Notes: generated by a model from the letters alone, not told the origin. Numbered from the stretch's first letter, positions 25,257 to 34,006 are shown. The stretch: DNA of 64,000 nucleotides from Nocardioides zhouii (GCF_004137345.1 NZ_SDWV01000014.1:56775-120774); one strand, 5' to 3'. A program made the numbers and translations.

Positions 25257-26000
25257 GTGAGCCTCCCCGACCTGTCCGGCCTCGTGACACCCCTCCTGCT
25301 GGGCATCGACTGGATGGACCCCAACTACCTCCTCGACCGCTTCGGGGCCGAGCTCTTCTGGATCAGCCTGCTGATCGTCTTCGTCGAGTGCGGGCTGTTC
25401 TTCCCGATCCTCCCCGGCGACACGCTCCTCTTCGCGCTGGGCCTCTTCATCGTGACCGGGCAGCTCGACCTCTTCGACGGCCCGCCGTTCGCGGAGCTGC
25501 TGGTCGTGATGGCGGCCCTGACCACGGCTGCGTTCGTCGGCAACGTCGTGGGCTACGAGATCGGCCGCAAGCTCGGGCCACCGCTCTACGAGCGCGACGG
25601 CCGGATCATCAAGCGGAAGTACTTCGACCAGACCACGGCCTTCTTCGACCGCCACGGCAACAAGGCCCTCGTGATCGGCCGCTTCGTCCCGTTCGTGCGG
25701 ACCTACATCACCGTCGTGGCCGGCGTGACCCGCATGGACCGGGCGCGCTTCTTCCTCTGGAGCCTCGTCGGCGCCGTGCTGTGGGTCATCTCGATCTGCC
25801 TGCTCGGCTACTTCCTCGGCGACGCGTTCCCGACCCTCGGCGAGAGCATCGACAAGCTCGTCATCGTCATCGTGGCCTTCTCGCTGATCCCGATCGTCGT
25901 CGAGTGGGTGCGGCACCGGCGCACCGGTTCCCCGGGCGCCGAGATCGGTCCGCACGACGGCGGCCCGGACCGCGACATCACCGGCCGCGACCTCGACTGA
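25257..26000 (+). CDS. DedA-family membrane protein
   Basis: 247 residues from GTG 25257, with about five hydrophobic segments. DedA (SNARE-associated/VTT) signatures: 'VECGLFFPILPGDTLLFALG' near residue 42 and 'GRFVPFVRTYITVVAGVTRM' near 140 with the two conserved arginines. Relatives flip or transport undecaprenyl phosphate or phosphatidylethanolamine and maintain membrane potential. The C-terminal 30 residues are hydrophilic. An alternative start at 25143 would add 38 residues of weaker codon bias. Convergent with pyrE, three bases between stops. Confidence 0.88.
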   Translation: MSLPDLSGLVTPLLLGIDWMDPNYLLDRFGAELFWISLLIVFVECGLFFPILPGDTLLFALGLFIVTGQLDLFDGPPFAELLVVMAALTTAAFVGNVVGYEIGRKLGPPLYERDGRIIKRKYFDQTTAFFDRHGNKALVIGRFVPFVRTYITVVAGVTRMDRARFFLWSLVGAVLWVISICLLGYFLGDAFPTLGESIDKLVIVIVAFSLIPIVVEWVRHRRTGSPGAEIGPHDGGPDRDITGRDLD

Positions 26001-26003
26001 CGA

Positions 26004-26546
26004 CTACCCGCGTACGGCGTCGAGCTGGGCGCGCGTGAGCACCGATCGGATCTCCAGGCCGACGTCGGCCAGCGGGTCCTCCCCCTCGGGCGAGCGGTCG
26101 ATCGCGCACACGACGACCTCGACGACCGCGCCCAGCTCGCGCAGGGCGTTCGTCGCGTCGCGCACCGCGCCGCCCGTCGTGATCACGTCCTCGATGATGG
26201 TGACCCGGCGACCGGACACGTCCGGGCCCTCGGCGAGCTTGGCGGTGCCGTACTCCTTGGCCTTCTTGCGCACGAACAGCGCCGGCAGGCCCGTACGCGA
26301 GCTCACCATCGTCGCGATCGGGATCCCCCCGAGCTCGAGGCCGCCGAGCAGCTCGGTGCCCTCCGGCAGGAGACCGACCATCTGCGCGGCCACCCGGTCG
26401 AGCAGGGCCGGCTGCGCCTCGAAGAGGTACTTGTCGAAGTAGGTGTCGGCGACCTGTCCCGAGCGGAGCGTGAACTCGCCCGTCAGGCGGCAGATGGCGT
26501 CGATGTCGGCGGCGAGGGTGGCATCGGGAGTGGCGTCCGTGGTCAT
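26004..26546 (-). CDS. pyrE: Orotate phosphoribosyltransferase
   Basis: 180 residues. It makes orotidine 5'-phosphate from orotate and PRPP in pyrimidine synthesis. The PRPP loop 'VTIIEDVITTGGAVRDA' is at about residues 114-130, 'ALFVRKKAKEYGTAKL' at about 87-102 supplies the catalytic Lys, and 'FTLRSGQVADTYFDKY' near 25 binds orotate. Length is in the family range. A CAGGAT box is 6 nt before the ATG. It stands away from other pyr genes. Confidence 0.96.
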   Translation of the reverse strand: MTTDATPDATLAADIDAICRLTGEFTLRSGQVADTYFDKYLFEAQPALLDRVAAQMVGLLPEGTELLGGLELGGIPIATMVSSRTGLPALFVRKKAKEYGTAKLAEGPDVSGRRVTIIEDVITTGGAVRDATNALRELGAVVEVVVCAIDRSPEGEDPLADVGLEIRSVLTRAQLDAVRG

Positions 26547-26552
26547 GCCGCG

Positions 26553-26558
26553 ATCCTG
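26553..26558 (-). promoter_or_regulatory. Possible -10 box of leaderless pyrE
   Basis: CAGGAT on the minus strand, 6 nt before the pyrE ATG; acyP has the same hexamer at the same distance (6262-6267). Confidence 0.35.
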
Positions 26559-26611
26559 TCAAACCCCGCGCCGGGAGGGTGGACCGGACCGGAGAGCGGC
26601 TCTCACCTCGC

Positions 26612-26617
26612 TATCTT
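26612..26617 (+). promoter_or_regulatory. Probable -10 box of leaderless aminotransferase gene
   Basis: TATCTT, 7 nt before ATG 26625, with no Shine-Dalgarno in the gap CGACGAC. Confidence 0.5.
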
Positions 26618-26624
26618 CGACGAC

Positions 26625-27821
26625 ATGAGCGCCTCCCCGCTGTCACGCCGCCTGGCCCACCTCCCGCCGACCGTCTTCAGCGAGATGTCGGCCCTCGCGG
26701 TGCGCACCGGCGCGCTCAACCTGGGGCAGGGCTTCCCCGACGTGGACGGCCCGGCGTCCGTCGTCGCGGCGGCCGAGGCGGCGCTCGAGGGAGGCGCCAA
26801 CCAGTACGCCCCCGGCATCGGTGTCCCCGCCCTGCGGGCCGCGATCGCGCGCCACCAGCACCGCCACTACGGCCTCGAGGTCGACCCCGACCGCGAGGTC
26901 GTCGTCACCACCGGCTGCACCGAGGCCGTCGCCGCGGCCCTCCTCGGCCTGGTCGACCCGGGTGACGAGGTGGTCGTGCTCGAGCCCTACTACGACTCGT
27001 ACGTCGCGATGCTCGACGTGTGTGGTGCAGTCCGTCGGCCCGTCACGCTGCGGGCGCCGGCCGGCTCGACATCACCACCGCGTCCGGACCCCGACGAGCT
27101 GCGCGCCGCGGTCACCGACCGGACCAAGGTCATCCTGCTCAACACCCCGCACAACCCGACCGGCACCGTGCTCACGCGCGAGGAGCTGCAGGTGGTCGCG
27201 GACCTGGCGATCGAGCACGACGTCATCGTGGTGACCGACGAGGTGTACGAGCACCTCGTGTTCGACGACGCCCGGTCGAGCGAGGGGCACGTCCCGATCG
27301 CCACCCTCCCCGGCATGTGGGAGCGCACGCTCACGCTCTCGAGCGCCGGCAAGTCCTACTCCTTCACGGGCTGGAAGGTCGGCTGGGCGACCGGTCCCGC
27401 TTCCCTCGTGCAGACCGTGCTCGCCGCCAAGCAGTGGCTCACCTTCACCTCCGGCTCACCGCTGCAGCCGGCGGTCGCCCACGCCCTCGACCACGAGCCC
27501 GACTGGCCGCGGGCACTGGCCCGCGACCTCCAGGCCCGCCGCGACCTGCTGTGCGACGGGCTGGCTGCCGCCGGGCTCGCGCCGCGCGTGCCGGAGGGCA
27601 CCTACTTCGCGACCACGGACGTCTCGCACCTCGGCTGGGCCGACGGTCGCGAGCTGTGCCTCGCACTCCCCGAGCGCGCCGGTGTCGTCGCGATCCCGAC
27701 GCAGGGCTTCTACGACGACGTCGAGGCCGGTCGGCAGCTGGTGCGCTGGGCCTTCTGCAAGCAGCCCGACGTCATCGCGGAGGGCGTACGCCGACTCGCC
27801 GCGGCCGACCTCGTCCGCTGA
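26625..27821 (+). CDS. PLP-dependent aminotransferase, class I/II (DapC/kynurenine aminotransferase-like)
   Basis: 398 residues, fold-type I. The PLP lysine is in 'SSAGKSYSFTGWKVGWA' near residue 243, with 'NTPHNPTGTVLT' near 176 and 'VTDEVYEHLVFDD' near 205. 'LNLGQGFPDVDGP' at the N-terminus and 'GVVAIPTQGFY' near the end match the subgroup that includes N-succinyldiaminopimelate, methionine and kynurenine aminotransferases. In actinobacteria such genes are often annotated DapC (lysine synthesis), but no dap genes are adjacent, so the substrate is left open. Divergent from pyrE. Confidence 0.93.
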   Translation: MSASPLSRRLAHLPPTVFSEMSALAVRTGALNLGQGFPDVDGPASVVAAAEAALEGGANQYAPGIGVPALRAAIARHQHRHYGLEVDPDREVVVTTGCTEAVAAALLGLVDPGDEVVVLEPYYDSYVAMLDVCGAVRRPVTLRAPAGSTSPPRPDPDELRAAVTDRTKVILLNTPHNPTGTVLTREELQVVADLAIEHDVIVVTDEVYEHLVFDDARSSEGHVPIATLPGMWERTLTLSSAGKSYSFTGWKVGWATGPASLVQTVLAAKQWLTFTSGSPLQPAVAHALDHEPDWPRALARDLQARRDLLCDGLAAAGLAPRVPEGTYFATTDVSHLGWADGRELCLALPERAGVVAIPTQGFYDDVEAGRQLVRWAFCKQPDVIAEGVRRLAAADLVR

Positions 27822-27825
27822 CGGG

Positions 27826-28698
27826 TCAGCGACCCGGGTAGTCCCGCGGCGGGTGGTCGCCGTCGCTCTGCGGAGGCTGGCCGTAGGGGTTCTCGCTCGG
27901 CGGCGGGTACTGCGGACCGGAGTCCTGGCCCTGCTCGCTACCCGAGGGGTTGCCGTACGGTTTGCCGTAGGGCGACGGGGGCTGGTTGCCCGAGGTGTCC
28001 GTGGGCAGCGTGCCGTAGGTCCCGGTGGGCGGGGCGCCGTACTGGCCACCCGGCGGGTTGCCGTAGGGATCGCCGTACCCGCCGGCGGGCTGGGCCTGCA
28101 GTCGCTTGAACCAGTCGCCGGCACCGCCGGTGAAGAGGAGCACGATCACCGCGATCGCGGCGATGAGCAGCACGAGGGAGATGCCGCTGGTGATGCTCAG
28201 CAGCGAGATCACGGCCGTCACGGCCGAGGAGATCACGAGCAGGATCCGCGCGACGTTGGACCGGCGCATCACGAGGACGGCGAGGACGATCGCGATGATC
28301 GCCCACACGACGAGGCCGATCATGACGGCGACCAGGACGCCGACGGCGGCGTCGGCGTCGATGCCGGCGTCGCGGAACTCCGGGACCCTCTCCATCTCGG
28401 TGATCACCTGGTCGCGCGCCACGATGAGCGCGAGCCCGGTGAAGCCGAAGATCATCGCGACGATCGCCGAGAAGACGATCGTGATCCAGCTGGCGGCCGT
28501 CACCGTGCCGGGACGTCGGTCGCTCGTCGGCTGCTGGCCGTACGCGGCGGGCTGGCCGCCGTAGGGCTGCTGGCCGTACGGGCTGGGCTGGCCTCCTTGG
28601 CCATAGGGCTGGCCGGTGGGCGGCTGGCCGTAGGGGTCGGGCTGGCCGCTCGGCTGGCCGTACGGCGTGTGCGTCGGGCCAGGATCCTCATTGCTCAT
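27826..28698 (-). CDS. Membrane protein with Gly/Pro/Gln/Tyr-rich tails
   Basis: 290 residues. Residues 1-65 and about 208-290 are low-complexity repeats of the type 'YGQP' and 'PYGNP'; between them are about four hydrophobic helices (about 70-95, 115-145, 148-165, 168-190). The tails resemble the disordered cytoplasmic regions of many actinobacterial membrane proteins of DUF4190/DUF4064-like type. No enzymatic motif. It probably acts at the envelope, but the function is unknown. Convergent with the aminotransferase, four bases apart. Confidence 0.8.
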   Translation of the reverse strand: MSNEDPGPTHTPYGQPSGQPDPYGQPPTGQPYGQGGQPSPYGQQPYGGQPAAYGQQPTSDRRPGTVTAASWITIVFSAIVAMIFGFTGLALIVARDQVITEMERVPEFRDAGIDADAAVGVLVAVMIGLVVWAIIAIVLAVLVMRRSNVARILLVISSAVTAVISLLSITSGISLVLLIAAIAVIVLLFTGGAGDWFKRLQAQPAGGYGDPYGNPPGGQYGAPPTGTYGTLPTDTSGNQPPSPYGKPYGNPSGSEQGQDSGPQYPPPSENPYGQPPQSDGDHPPRDYPGR

Positions 28699-28739
28699 GG
28701 CGACATCTCATCACGTCGGACCATGCCGGCGGGAGACCG

Positions 28740-29759
28740 TCAGTGCGGCTCGAGGGAGAACCACCGGCGGACCTCGACCCGACGCAGGCACACGACCGTC
28801 GCCACAGCGGCCATCGCCGGCAGGATCACGAACGGGGCGTCGAGCACGAAGAACAGGCAGCCGCCGGCGCTGAAGGCCGCGACGATCATCAGGCCGCGCC
28901 GCGCCCAGTCGCGTCGCGCCATCGCGAAACCGGCGAGCACCAGTGCGACGACGCACCACACGACGAACGCGCTGGCGAAGGCGATCACGGTGTCGCGGAC
29001 CTGGTCGAAGGTCAGGCCGTCGTCGAACATGTTGGGCTGCTGCTCGAGCACGCTGCGCAGGAACTCCGGCGACAGGCCGGCGATGGCGATCCAGAGCAGC
29101 GACAGGGTGAGCAGGCCACCGGCCATCACGACGGTGATGACGAATGCCGCGACCATGGCGGCGGGCCGGGCGTGCAGCTGGTGGTGCTGCCAGGGGCTCG
29201 CGGCCCCCGGCGAGCCCGGCAGGCCGCGCCCGGCGGCCCGCTCGTGCAGCGCCGCACCCGGCGGCGTACGCGGTGACAGGGCGGTGCCCTTCTTCTTCTC
29301 GACCTCCGCGGGGGGCGTGGGCGGGGTCCACCGTCCGGTCGCAAACCACTCGCGGCCCGGGGCGAGCCACAGCATCGCGGTGCCGGCGGCGACGAACGAC
29401 CCGGCCAGCCCGCCGATCGACAGCCCGCTCACGAACACGGGGACGGCAAAGATGCTGAGTCCGAGCCTGGCCGACCGGTCGGGCTTGCGGACGTACCAGC
29501 CGAGGATCGCCGTCGCGCAGGCCCCGGCCGCAGCCACGAGCGCCCCGATGCGCAGGAGCTGCGTGGCGCCCTCGAGGTCGAGGCCCAGTGAGGAGAACGG
29601 GGACTCGGCCAGGACGTCGCGGATGGATTGCTGGGTCTCGAGCGAGCCGAGCGTGCTGACCCGCTCGAAGGCGGTGAGCAGCACGATCACCGACGCGAAC
29701 ATGATGATGCTCGACGCCAGGGTGACCTGGGGCGGACGCTGCTCGGTGGGCTGGCTCAC
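28740..29759 (-). CDS. Membrane protein of unknown function
   Basis: 339 residues from GTG 29759. Six to seven hydrophobic helices: three in the first 130 residues, then a polar, Pro-rich loop (about 135-195, with 'EVEKKKGTALSP'), then three or four more. The C-terminus 'RRVEVRRWFSLEPH' is basic. I recognise no family. It follows the YGQP-type membrane protein region on the same strand with 41 bp between, and a GACAAT box stands 6 nt before the GTG, so both may be expressed together. Confidence 0.75.
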   Translation of the reverse strand: MSQPTEQRPPQVTLASSIIMFASVIVLLTAFERVSTLGSLETQQSIRDVLAESPFSSLGLDLEGATQLLRIGALVAAAGACATAILGWYVRKPDRSARLGLSIFAVPVFVSGLSIGGLAGSFVAAGTAMLWLAPGREWFATGRWTPPTPPAEVEKKKGTALSPRTPPGAALHERAAGRGLPGSPGAASPWQHHQLHARPAAMVAAFVITVVMAGGLLTLSLLWIAIAGLSPEFLRSVLEQQPNMFDDGLTFDQVRDTVIAFASAFVVWCVVALVLAGFAMARRDWARRGLMIVAAFSAGGCLFFVLDAPFVILPAMAAVATVVCLRRVEVRRWFSLEPH

Positions 29760-29765
29760 GCGCCC

Positions 29766-29771
29766 ATTGTC
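29766..29771 (-). promoter_or_regulatory. Possible -10 box of the 339-residue membrane protein gene
   Basis: GACAAT on the minus strand, 6 nt before GTG 29759; the same hexamer and spacing as before purB. Confidence 0.4.
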
Positions 29772-29891
29772 CCCAGTGGTCCCCAACCCGGCCGCATCGC
29801 GTCGGGCCGGGGTCCTCTCAGGGTCGTTCTCGGGGCTCGACCGGGCCCTCTCCCCGATGTGCGCGACCGCCCACCCCGCGAGGGTTGACCC

Positions 29892-30788
29892 ATGATCAGC
29901 GTCGAGTCCCTCACCAAGCAGTACGGCCGCTTCACGGCCGTCGACCACGTGTCGTTCACGGCCGCGACGGGCCGGGTCACCGGCTTCCTCGGCCCCAACG
30001 GCGCCGGGAAGTCCACCACCATGCGCGTCATGGTCGGCCTCACCCGCCCCACCACCGGCCGGGTCACCATCACCGGCCGCGACTACCGCGAGCTCGTCAA
30101 CCCCGGCCTCGAGGTCGGCGTCCTCCTGGACGCGTCCGCGCAGCACGCCGGGCGTACGGGTCGCGAGATCCTCACCATCGCCCAGCAGACGATGGGCCTG
30201 CCGAAGACGCAGGTGGCCGAGACCCTTGCCCGCGTCGGCCTGACCGAGGACGAGGCGGGCCGCCGGGTCCGCGACTACTCCCTCGGCATGCGCCAGCGCC
30301 TCGGCATCGCCACCGCCCTCATCGGCGACCCCGAGGTGCTCATCCTCGACGAACCGGCCAACGGGCTCGACCCGGCCGGCATCCGCTGGATGCGCGACCT
30401 GCTCCGCGGCTTCGCGAACGACGGCGGCACCGTGCTGCTGTCCTCGCACCTGCTCCACGAGATCGAGGTCATCGCCGATGACCTCATCGTGATCGGCCAG
30501 GGCCGCATCGTGGCCCAGGGCAGCAAGTCCGAGCTGCTGGCCTCGGCCGGCACGCTCGTCCGCGCCACCGACGTCGACACCCTCGCCCGTGCCCTGCACG
30601 AGGCGGCCGTCGTCACCACCCCCATCGACGGCGGCCTGCGCGTCGACGCCGACCCCGAGCTCGTGGGCGCGACCGCCCACCGTGCAGGCGTCGTCCTGCG
30701 CGAGCTCCGCCCCGCCGACGGCGCGGGCCTCGAGGAGATGTTCCTCGAGCTCACCGCCGACACCGCCCGTGAAGGAGCAGCAGCATGA
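29892..30788 (+). CDS. ABC transporter ATP-binding protein (DrrA/CcmA-like)
   Basis: 298 residues. Walker A 'GPNGAGKSTT' near residue 38, signature 'YSLGMRQRLGIATA' near 133, Walker B 'VLILDEPANGLDP' near 153 and switch His in 'LLSSHLLHE' near 187. The C-terminal 80 residues follow the DrrA-like accessory domain ('ELRPADGAGLEEMFLELT'). It powers export of an unknown substrate, perhaps a lipid or drug, with the permease whose start overlaps its stop (ATGA). Confidence 0.95.
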   Translation: MISVESLTKQYGRFTAVDHVSFTAATGRVTGFLGPNGAGKSTTMRVMVGLTRPTTGRVTITGRDYRELVNPGLEVGVLLDASAQHAGRTGREILTIAQQTMGLPKTQVAETLARVGLTEDEAGRRVRDYSLGMRQRLGIATALIGDPEVLILDEPANGLDPAGIRWMRDLLRGFANDGGTVLLSSHLLHEIEVIADDLIVIGQGRIVAQGSKSELLASAGTLVRATDVDTLARALHEAAVVTTPIDGGLRVDADPELVGATAHRAGVVLRELRPADGAGLEEMFLELTADTAREGAAA

Positions 30789-31600
30789 GCACCGCCACCG
30801 CAGTCCCCGTCTCGTCGTCCGACGCCGTCGCGCGACCCGCACGGACCATCGCCCCCATCCCGACGAGCCGTCTCGTCACGGTCGAGCTCCGCAAGATGTT
30901 CGACACCCGCGCCGGCTTCTGGCTGATGGCGAGCGTCGGCATCATCTCCGTGCTCGCCACGGCCGCCGTGATCATCTGGGCACCCGACGAGGCCATCACG
31001 CAGAACAACTTCTCCGTCGCGATCGGCATGCCGCTGTCGGTGGTGCTGCCGATCATCGCGATCCTGTCGGTCACCGGTGAGTACAGCCAGCGCACCGGCC
31101 TGACGACGTACACGCTCGTGCCCTGGCGTGGTCGTGTCCTGTCGGCCAAGCTCGTCGCCACCCTGCTCGTCGGTGTGGTCGCGATGTTCGTCGCCCTCGC
31201 CGTCGGCGCCCTGGGCAACCTCCTCGGCTCGGCCCTCACCGGTCTGGACGCGGTCTGGGACGTCAGCCTCGCGGAGTTCGGCACCATCGTCCTGGCCAAC
31301 GTGCTCGGCATGCTGATGGGCTTCATGCTCGGCGTGCTGTTCCGCAGCTCGGCAGCGGCGATCGTGGGCTACTTCGTCTACTCCTTCGTGCTGCCGGTGG
31401 CCTTGGGCGCTCTCGCCGCCTTCCAGGAGTGGTTCCGCGACCTGCAGCCGTGGGTCGATGTGCAGTTCGCCATCACCCGCCTGTACGACGTCACGATGAC
31501 CGCGGAGTACTGGCAGCAGCTCGGCGTCACGACGCTCGTCTGGCTCTGGATCCCGCTGGCCCTCGGGCTGCGTGCGGTCCTGCGTGCCGAGGTCAAGTAA
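30785..31600 (+). CDS. ABC transporter permease (ABC-2 type)
   Basis: 271 residues with six hydrophobic helices typical of ABC-2 permeases; the N-terminal 35 residues are polar and cytoplasmic. 'LRKMFDTRAGFWLM' before helix 1 and 'VTGEYSQRTGLTTYTLVPWRGRVLSAKL' (as short blocks near 98-122) match the coupling-helix region of the DrrB/NatB group. Forms an exporter with the preceding ATPase. A 17-bp hairpin follows. Confidence 0.92.
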   Translation: MSTATAVPVSSSDAVARPARTIAPIPTSRLVTVELRKMFDTRAGFWLMASVGIISVLATAAVIIWAPDEAITQNNFSVAIGMPLSVVLPIIAILSVTGEYSQRTGLTTYTLVPWRGRVLSAKLVATLLVGVVAMFVALAVGALGNLLGSALTGLDAVWDVSLAEFGTIVLANVLGMLMGFMLGVLFRSSAAAIVGYFVYSFVLPVALGALAAFQEWFRDLQPWVDVQFAITRLYDVTMTAEYWQQLGVTTLVWLWIPLALGLRAVLRAEVK

Positions 31601-31620
31601 TCCCTGCTTGCCTCGTGCGA

Positions 31621-31658
31621 GTCAGCGGCTGCCGGTCGGGGGACCGGTGGCCGCTGAC
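31621..31658 (+). terminator. Hairpin terminator after the ABC exporter operon
   Basis: A 17-bp stem (31621-31637 with 31642-31658, two G-T pairs) around a GGGG loop, 20 bp after the permease stop; no T tract. Confidence 0.7.
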
Positions 31659-31689
31659 GTCTGCGTCCGCTCTCTGACAGGCTGGCGGC

Positions 31690-32235
31690 ATGCACCCCGA
31701 CGCCTGGCTCGTCGTCATCGACCCGCAGCGGATCTTCGCCTCCCCTGACAGCCAGTGGGGCTCCCCGATGTTCCCGGGCATCGTCGATCCCGTACGCCGT
31801 CTCGCGACCGCAGCCGGTCGACGCACGGTCGTCACCCGCTGGGTGCCTGCCGCCGATCCGCAGGGCAGCTGGGCGGCGTACCTCGAGGCCTGGCCCTTCG
31901 CCGACGTGCGTGAGGACGGCCCCCTGCTCGAGGTGGTGCCCGAGCTCGCCGACCTCGGCAGCGCGGTGGTGTCGCTGCCGACCTTCGGCAAGTGGGGCTA
32001 CGCCCTGCAGGCGGTCACCGGTCCGCTGCCGCACCTGGTGCTGGCCGGCGTCTCGACCGACTGCTGCGTGGTCTCGACCGCGCTGGCCGCCGCCGATGCT
32101 GGCGCGACCATCACCGTCGTCACCGACGCCTGCGCCGGGTCGACGCCGGAGAACCACCAGACGGCCCTGGACGTGATGGCGCTCTACCCGCCGCAGATCA
32201 CCCTGGCCACGACCGCTGAGGTCCTGGAGTCGTGA
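31690..32235 (+). CDS. Isochorismatase-like cysteine hydrolase
   Basis: 181 residues. The catalytic triad of the family is visible: Asp in 'LVVIDPQRIF' near residue 11, Lys in 'PTFGKWGY' near 102, Cys in 'GVSTDCCVVSTALAAADAG' near 125. Members hydrolyse isochorismate, nicotinamide, N-carbamoyl compounds or other amides; the variant 'STDCCV' does not fix the substrate. It overlaps the next gene by four bases (GTGA) and starts a three-gene operon with a PfkB kinase and an NAD(P)-binding protein. CAGGCT lies 6 nt before the ATG. Confidence 0.9.
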   Translation: MHPDAWLVVIDPQRIFASPDSQWGSPMFPGIVDPVRRLATAAGRRTVVTRWVPAADPQGSWAAYLEAWPFADVREDGPLLEVVPELADLGSAVVSLPTFGKWGYALQAVTGPLPHLVLAGVSTDCCVVSTALAAADAGATITVVTDACAGSTPENHQTALDVMALYPPQITLATTAEVLES

Positions 32236-33191
32236 GCCGCGTCATCCACACCGGCCAGGCGCTGGTCGACGTCGTCGTCGAGGTGCCCGACCTCCCGGCG
32301 CGCGGTCAGAACGTGATGGCGACGTCGGCCACGGACTACGCCGGCGGTGCCGTGACGGTGCTCGTCTCCGCGGCCCGCTTCGGCGCCGACTGCGTGCACG
32401 CCGGTGCGCTCGGGACCGGTCCGCACGGCGACCTGATCCGCACCGCGTTGCAGGCGGAGGGGATCGTCGCGTCCGCCGACCCGGTCCCCGACCGCGACAC
32501 CGGCATCTGCGTGGTGATGGTCGAGCCGAGCGCCGAGCGTACGTTCGTCACGACCCTCGGCGCCGAGCGGCAGATCTCCGTCGACTCACTGGCCACCTCG
32601 GACCCGCGGGCCGGCGACCTGGTCTGCGTCACCGGCTTCTCGCTCGCGCTCGACAGCACGCGCGAGCCGCTACTGGCCTGGCTGCCGGCGCTCGACCCCG
32701 ACGTGGTCGTCGTACTCGACCCGGGTGCGGCGTTCGCCGGTCTCGACGAGGACGTCCGCGCGGCCATGCTCGAGGTCACCGACGTCTGGTCGAGCAACGC
32801 CGAGGAGGCCGAGGAGCTCCTGCGCGCCGTCGGCTCCGAGCCGCCGACCGACCTCGCCGACCTGACCACCGCGATCGCTCCCCTGCTGCGAGGCGACGCG
32901 GTCGCCATCGTGCGCGACGGGCCGGAGGGCTGCGCCGTGCACGTCGGCCGCGAGACGACGTACGTCGCCGGCTTCCCGCAGACCCCGCTCGACACGAACG
33001 GCGCGGGCGACACCCACACCGGCGCGCTGCTCGCGGAGGTCGCGGCCGGCACGCCGTGGGTCGAGGGCTGCCGTCGCGCCAACGCCGCCGCCGCGATCAA
33101 GGTGACCCGCCGCGGACCCGAATCGGCCCCGACTGCCGCCGAGGTGGACGCCTTCCTCGCCTCGCCGGACCGGTCCACCCGTGAACCCTGA
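32232..33191 (+). CDS. PfkB-family carbohydrate/nucleoside kinase
   Basis: 319 residues. The ribokinase fold ends with the anion-hole and catalytic base motif 'PLDTNGAGDTHTGALLAEVA' near residue 250, and starts with 'TGQALVDVVVEVPDLPARG' and 'DYAGGAVTVLVSAARFGA', the substrate-binding region. Substrates of the family include ribose, adenosine, fructose phosphates and pyridoxal. The pairing with an isochorismatase-type hydrolase suggests salvage of a glycosylated or ribosylated compound, which is inference. Overlaps the next gene by 11 bases. Confidence 0.92.
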   Translation: MSRVIHTGQALVDVVVEVPDLPARGQNVMATSATDYAGGAVTVLVSAARFGADCVHAGALGTGPHGDLIRTALQAEGIVASADPVPDRDTGICVVMVEPSAERTFVTTLGAERQISVDSLATSDPRAGDLVCVTGFSLALDSTREPLLAWLPALDPDVVVVLDPGAAFAGLDEDVRAAMLEVTDVWSSNAEEAEELLRAVGSEPPTDLADLTTAIAPLLRGDAVAIVRDGPEGCAVHVGRETTYVAGFPQTPLDTNGAGDTHTGALLAEVAAGTPWVEGCRRANAAAAIKVTRRGPESAPTAAEVDAFLASPDRSTREP

Positions 33192-33999
33192 CGTCCTCCT
33201 GGTCGGCGCCGGCGACCTCGGCGCGGCCGTCGGCCTGCGGCTGGCATCGCTCGGGCACGACGTGCTGGCGCTGCGGCGCAACGCCTCGCTGGTGCCCGCA
33301 CCGCTGACCGGCAAGTCCGTCGACCTGACGCAGGTGGCACCGGACCTGGCCGGCGTACGTCCTCGCTTCGTCGTGGTCGCGCTGACGGCTCGGCCGCGGA
33401 CCGAGGAGGCCTACCGGGCGACGTACGTCGACGGGATGGCGCGGGCGCTCGACGCCCTGGAGGTCGCGCCCGAACGGGCCGTGCTGGTCTCGTCGACGGC
33501 CCTGATGCCCAGCAGCGAGCAGCCGCCGCTCGACGACGAGTCGACCTCGGCGGCGCCCAGCGACGGACCGGGCCGGATGCTGCTCGCCGCCGAGGCGGCG
33601 TTCCACGAGCGGATCCCGCACGGCACGGTGCTCCGCCTCTCGGGCCTGTACGGCGGCAGCAGCACGCGGCTGCTCGACCAGGTCCGCGACGCGAAGATCA
33701 CCGACCCCCACCGCTGGACCAACCGCATCCACCGCGAGGACGCAGCCGCAGCGGTCGTACACCTGCTGACGATGTCATCAGAGCCCGAAGCCCTCTACCT
33801 CGGCACCGACGACGCCCCCGCGCAGTTGGGCGACGTGGCGGCGTACCTCGCCGAACGCCTCGGCGCGCCCGCTCCCCCGCCCGCCGACCCCGAGCAGGGG
33901 CACGGCAAGCGGCTGTCCAACACGAGGCTCCGCGCGACCGGCTGGGAGCCGACGTACGCCGACTATCGCGAGGGCTACGTAAGCGTGGGGCAGGCCTGA
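33181..33999 (+). CDS. NAD(P)-binding epimerase-like protein (YeeZ-like)
   Basis: 272 residues. Rossmann loop 'LLVGAGDLGAAVGLRLA' at residues 6-22; 'VLVSSTALM' near 100 and 'LRLSGLYGGSSTRL' near 142 match the extended SDR fold of the YeeZ group, while the SDR Tyr-x3-Lys motif is absent, so it may not be an oxidoreductase. The GTG start overlaps the kinase stop by 11 bases. It ends seven bases before the 77-nt double-palindrome repeat. Confidence 0.85.
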   Translation: MNPDVLLVGAGDLGAAVGLRLASLGHDVLALRRNASLVPAPLTGKSVDLTQVAPDLAGVRPRFVVVALTARPRTEEAYRATYVDGMARALDALEVAPERAVLVSSTALMPSSEQPPLDDESTSAAPSDGPGRMLLAAEAAFHERIPHGTVLRLSGLYGGSSTRLLDQVRDAKITDPHRWTNRIHREDAAAAVVHLLTMSSEPEALYLGTDDAPAQLGDVAAYLAERLGAPAPPPADPEQGHGKRLSNTRLRATGWEPTYADYREGYVSVGQA

Positions 34000-34006
34000 C
34001 GGCGAC

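Noticed and set aside
27826..28698. Tandem repeats that might be a CRISPR or satellite array
   Set aside because: They are in-frame codons for YGQP-like peptides with irregular spacing inside a membrane protein gene.
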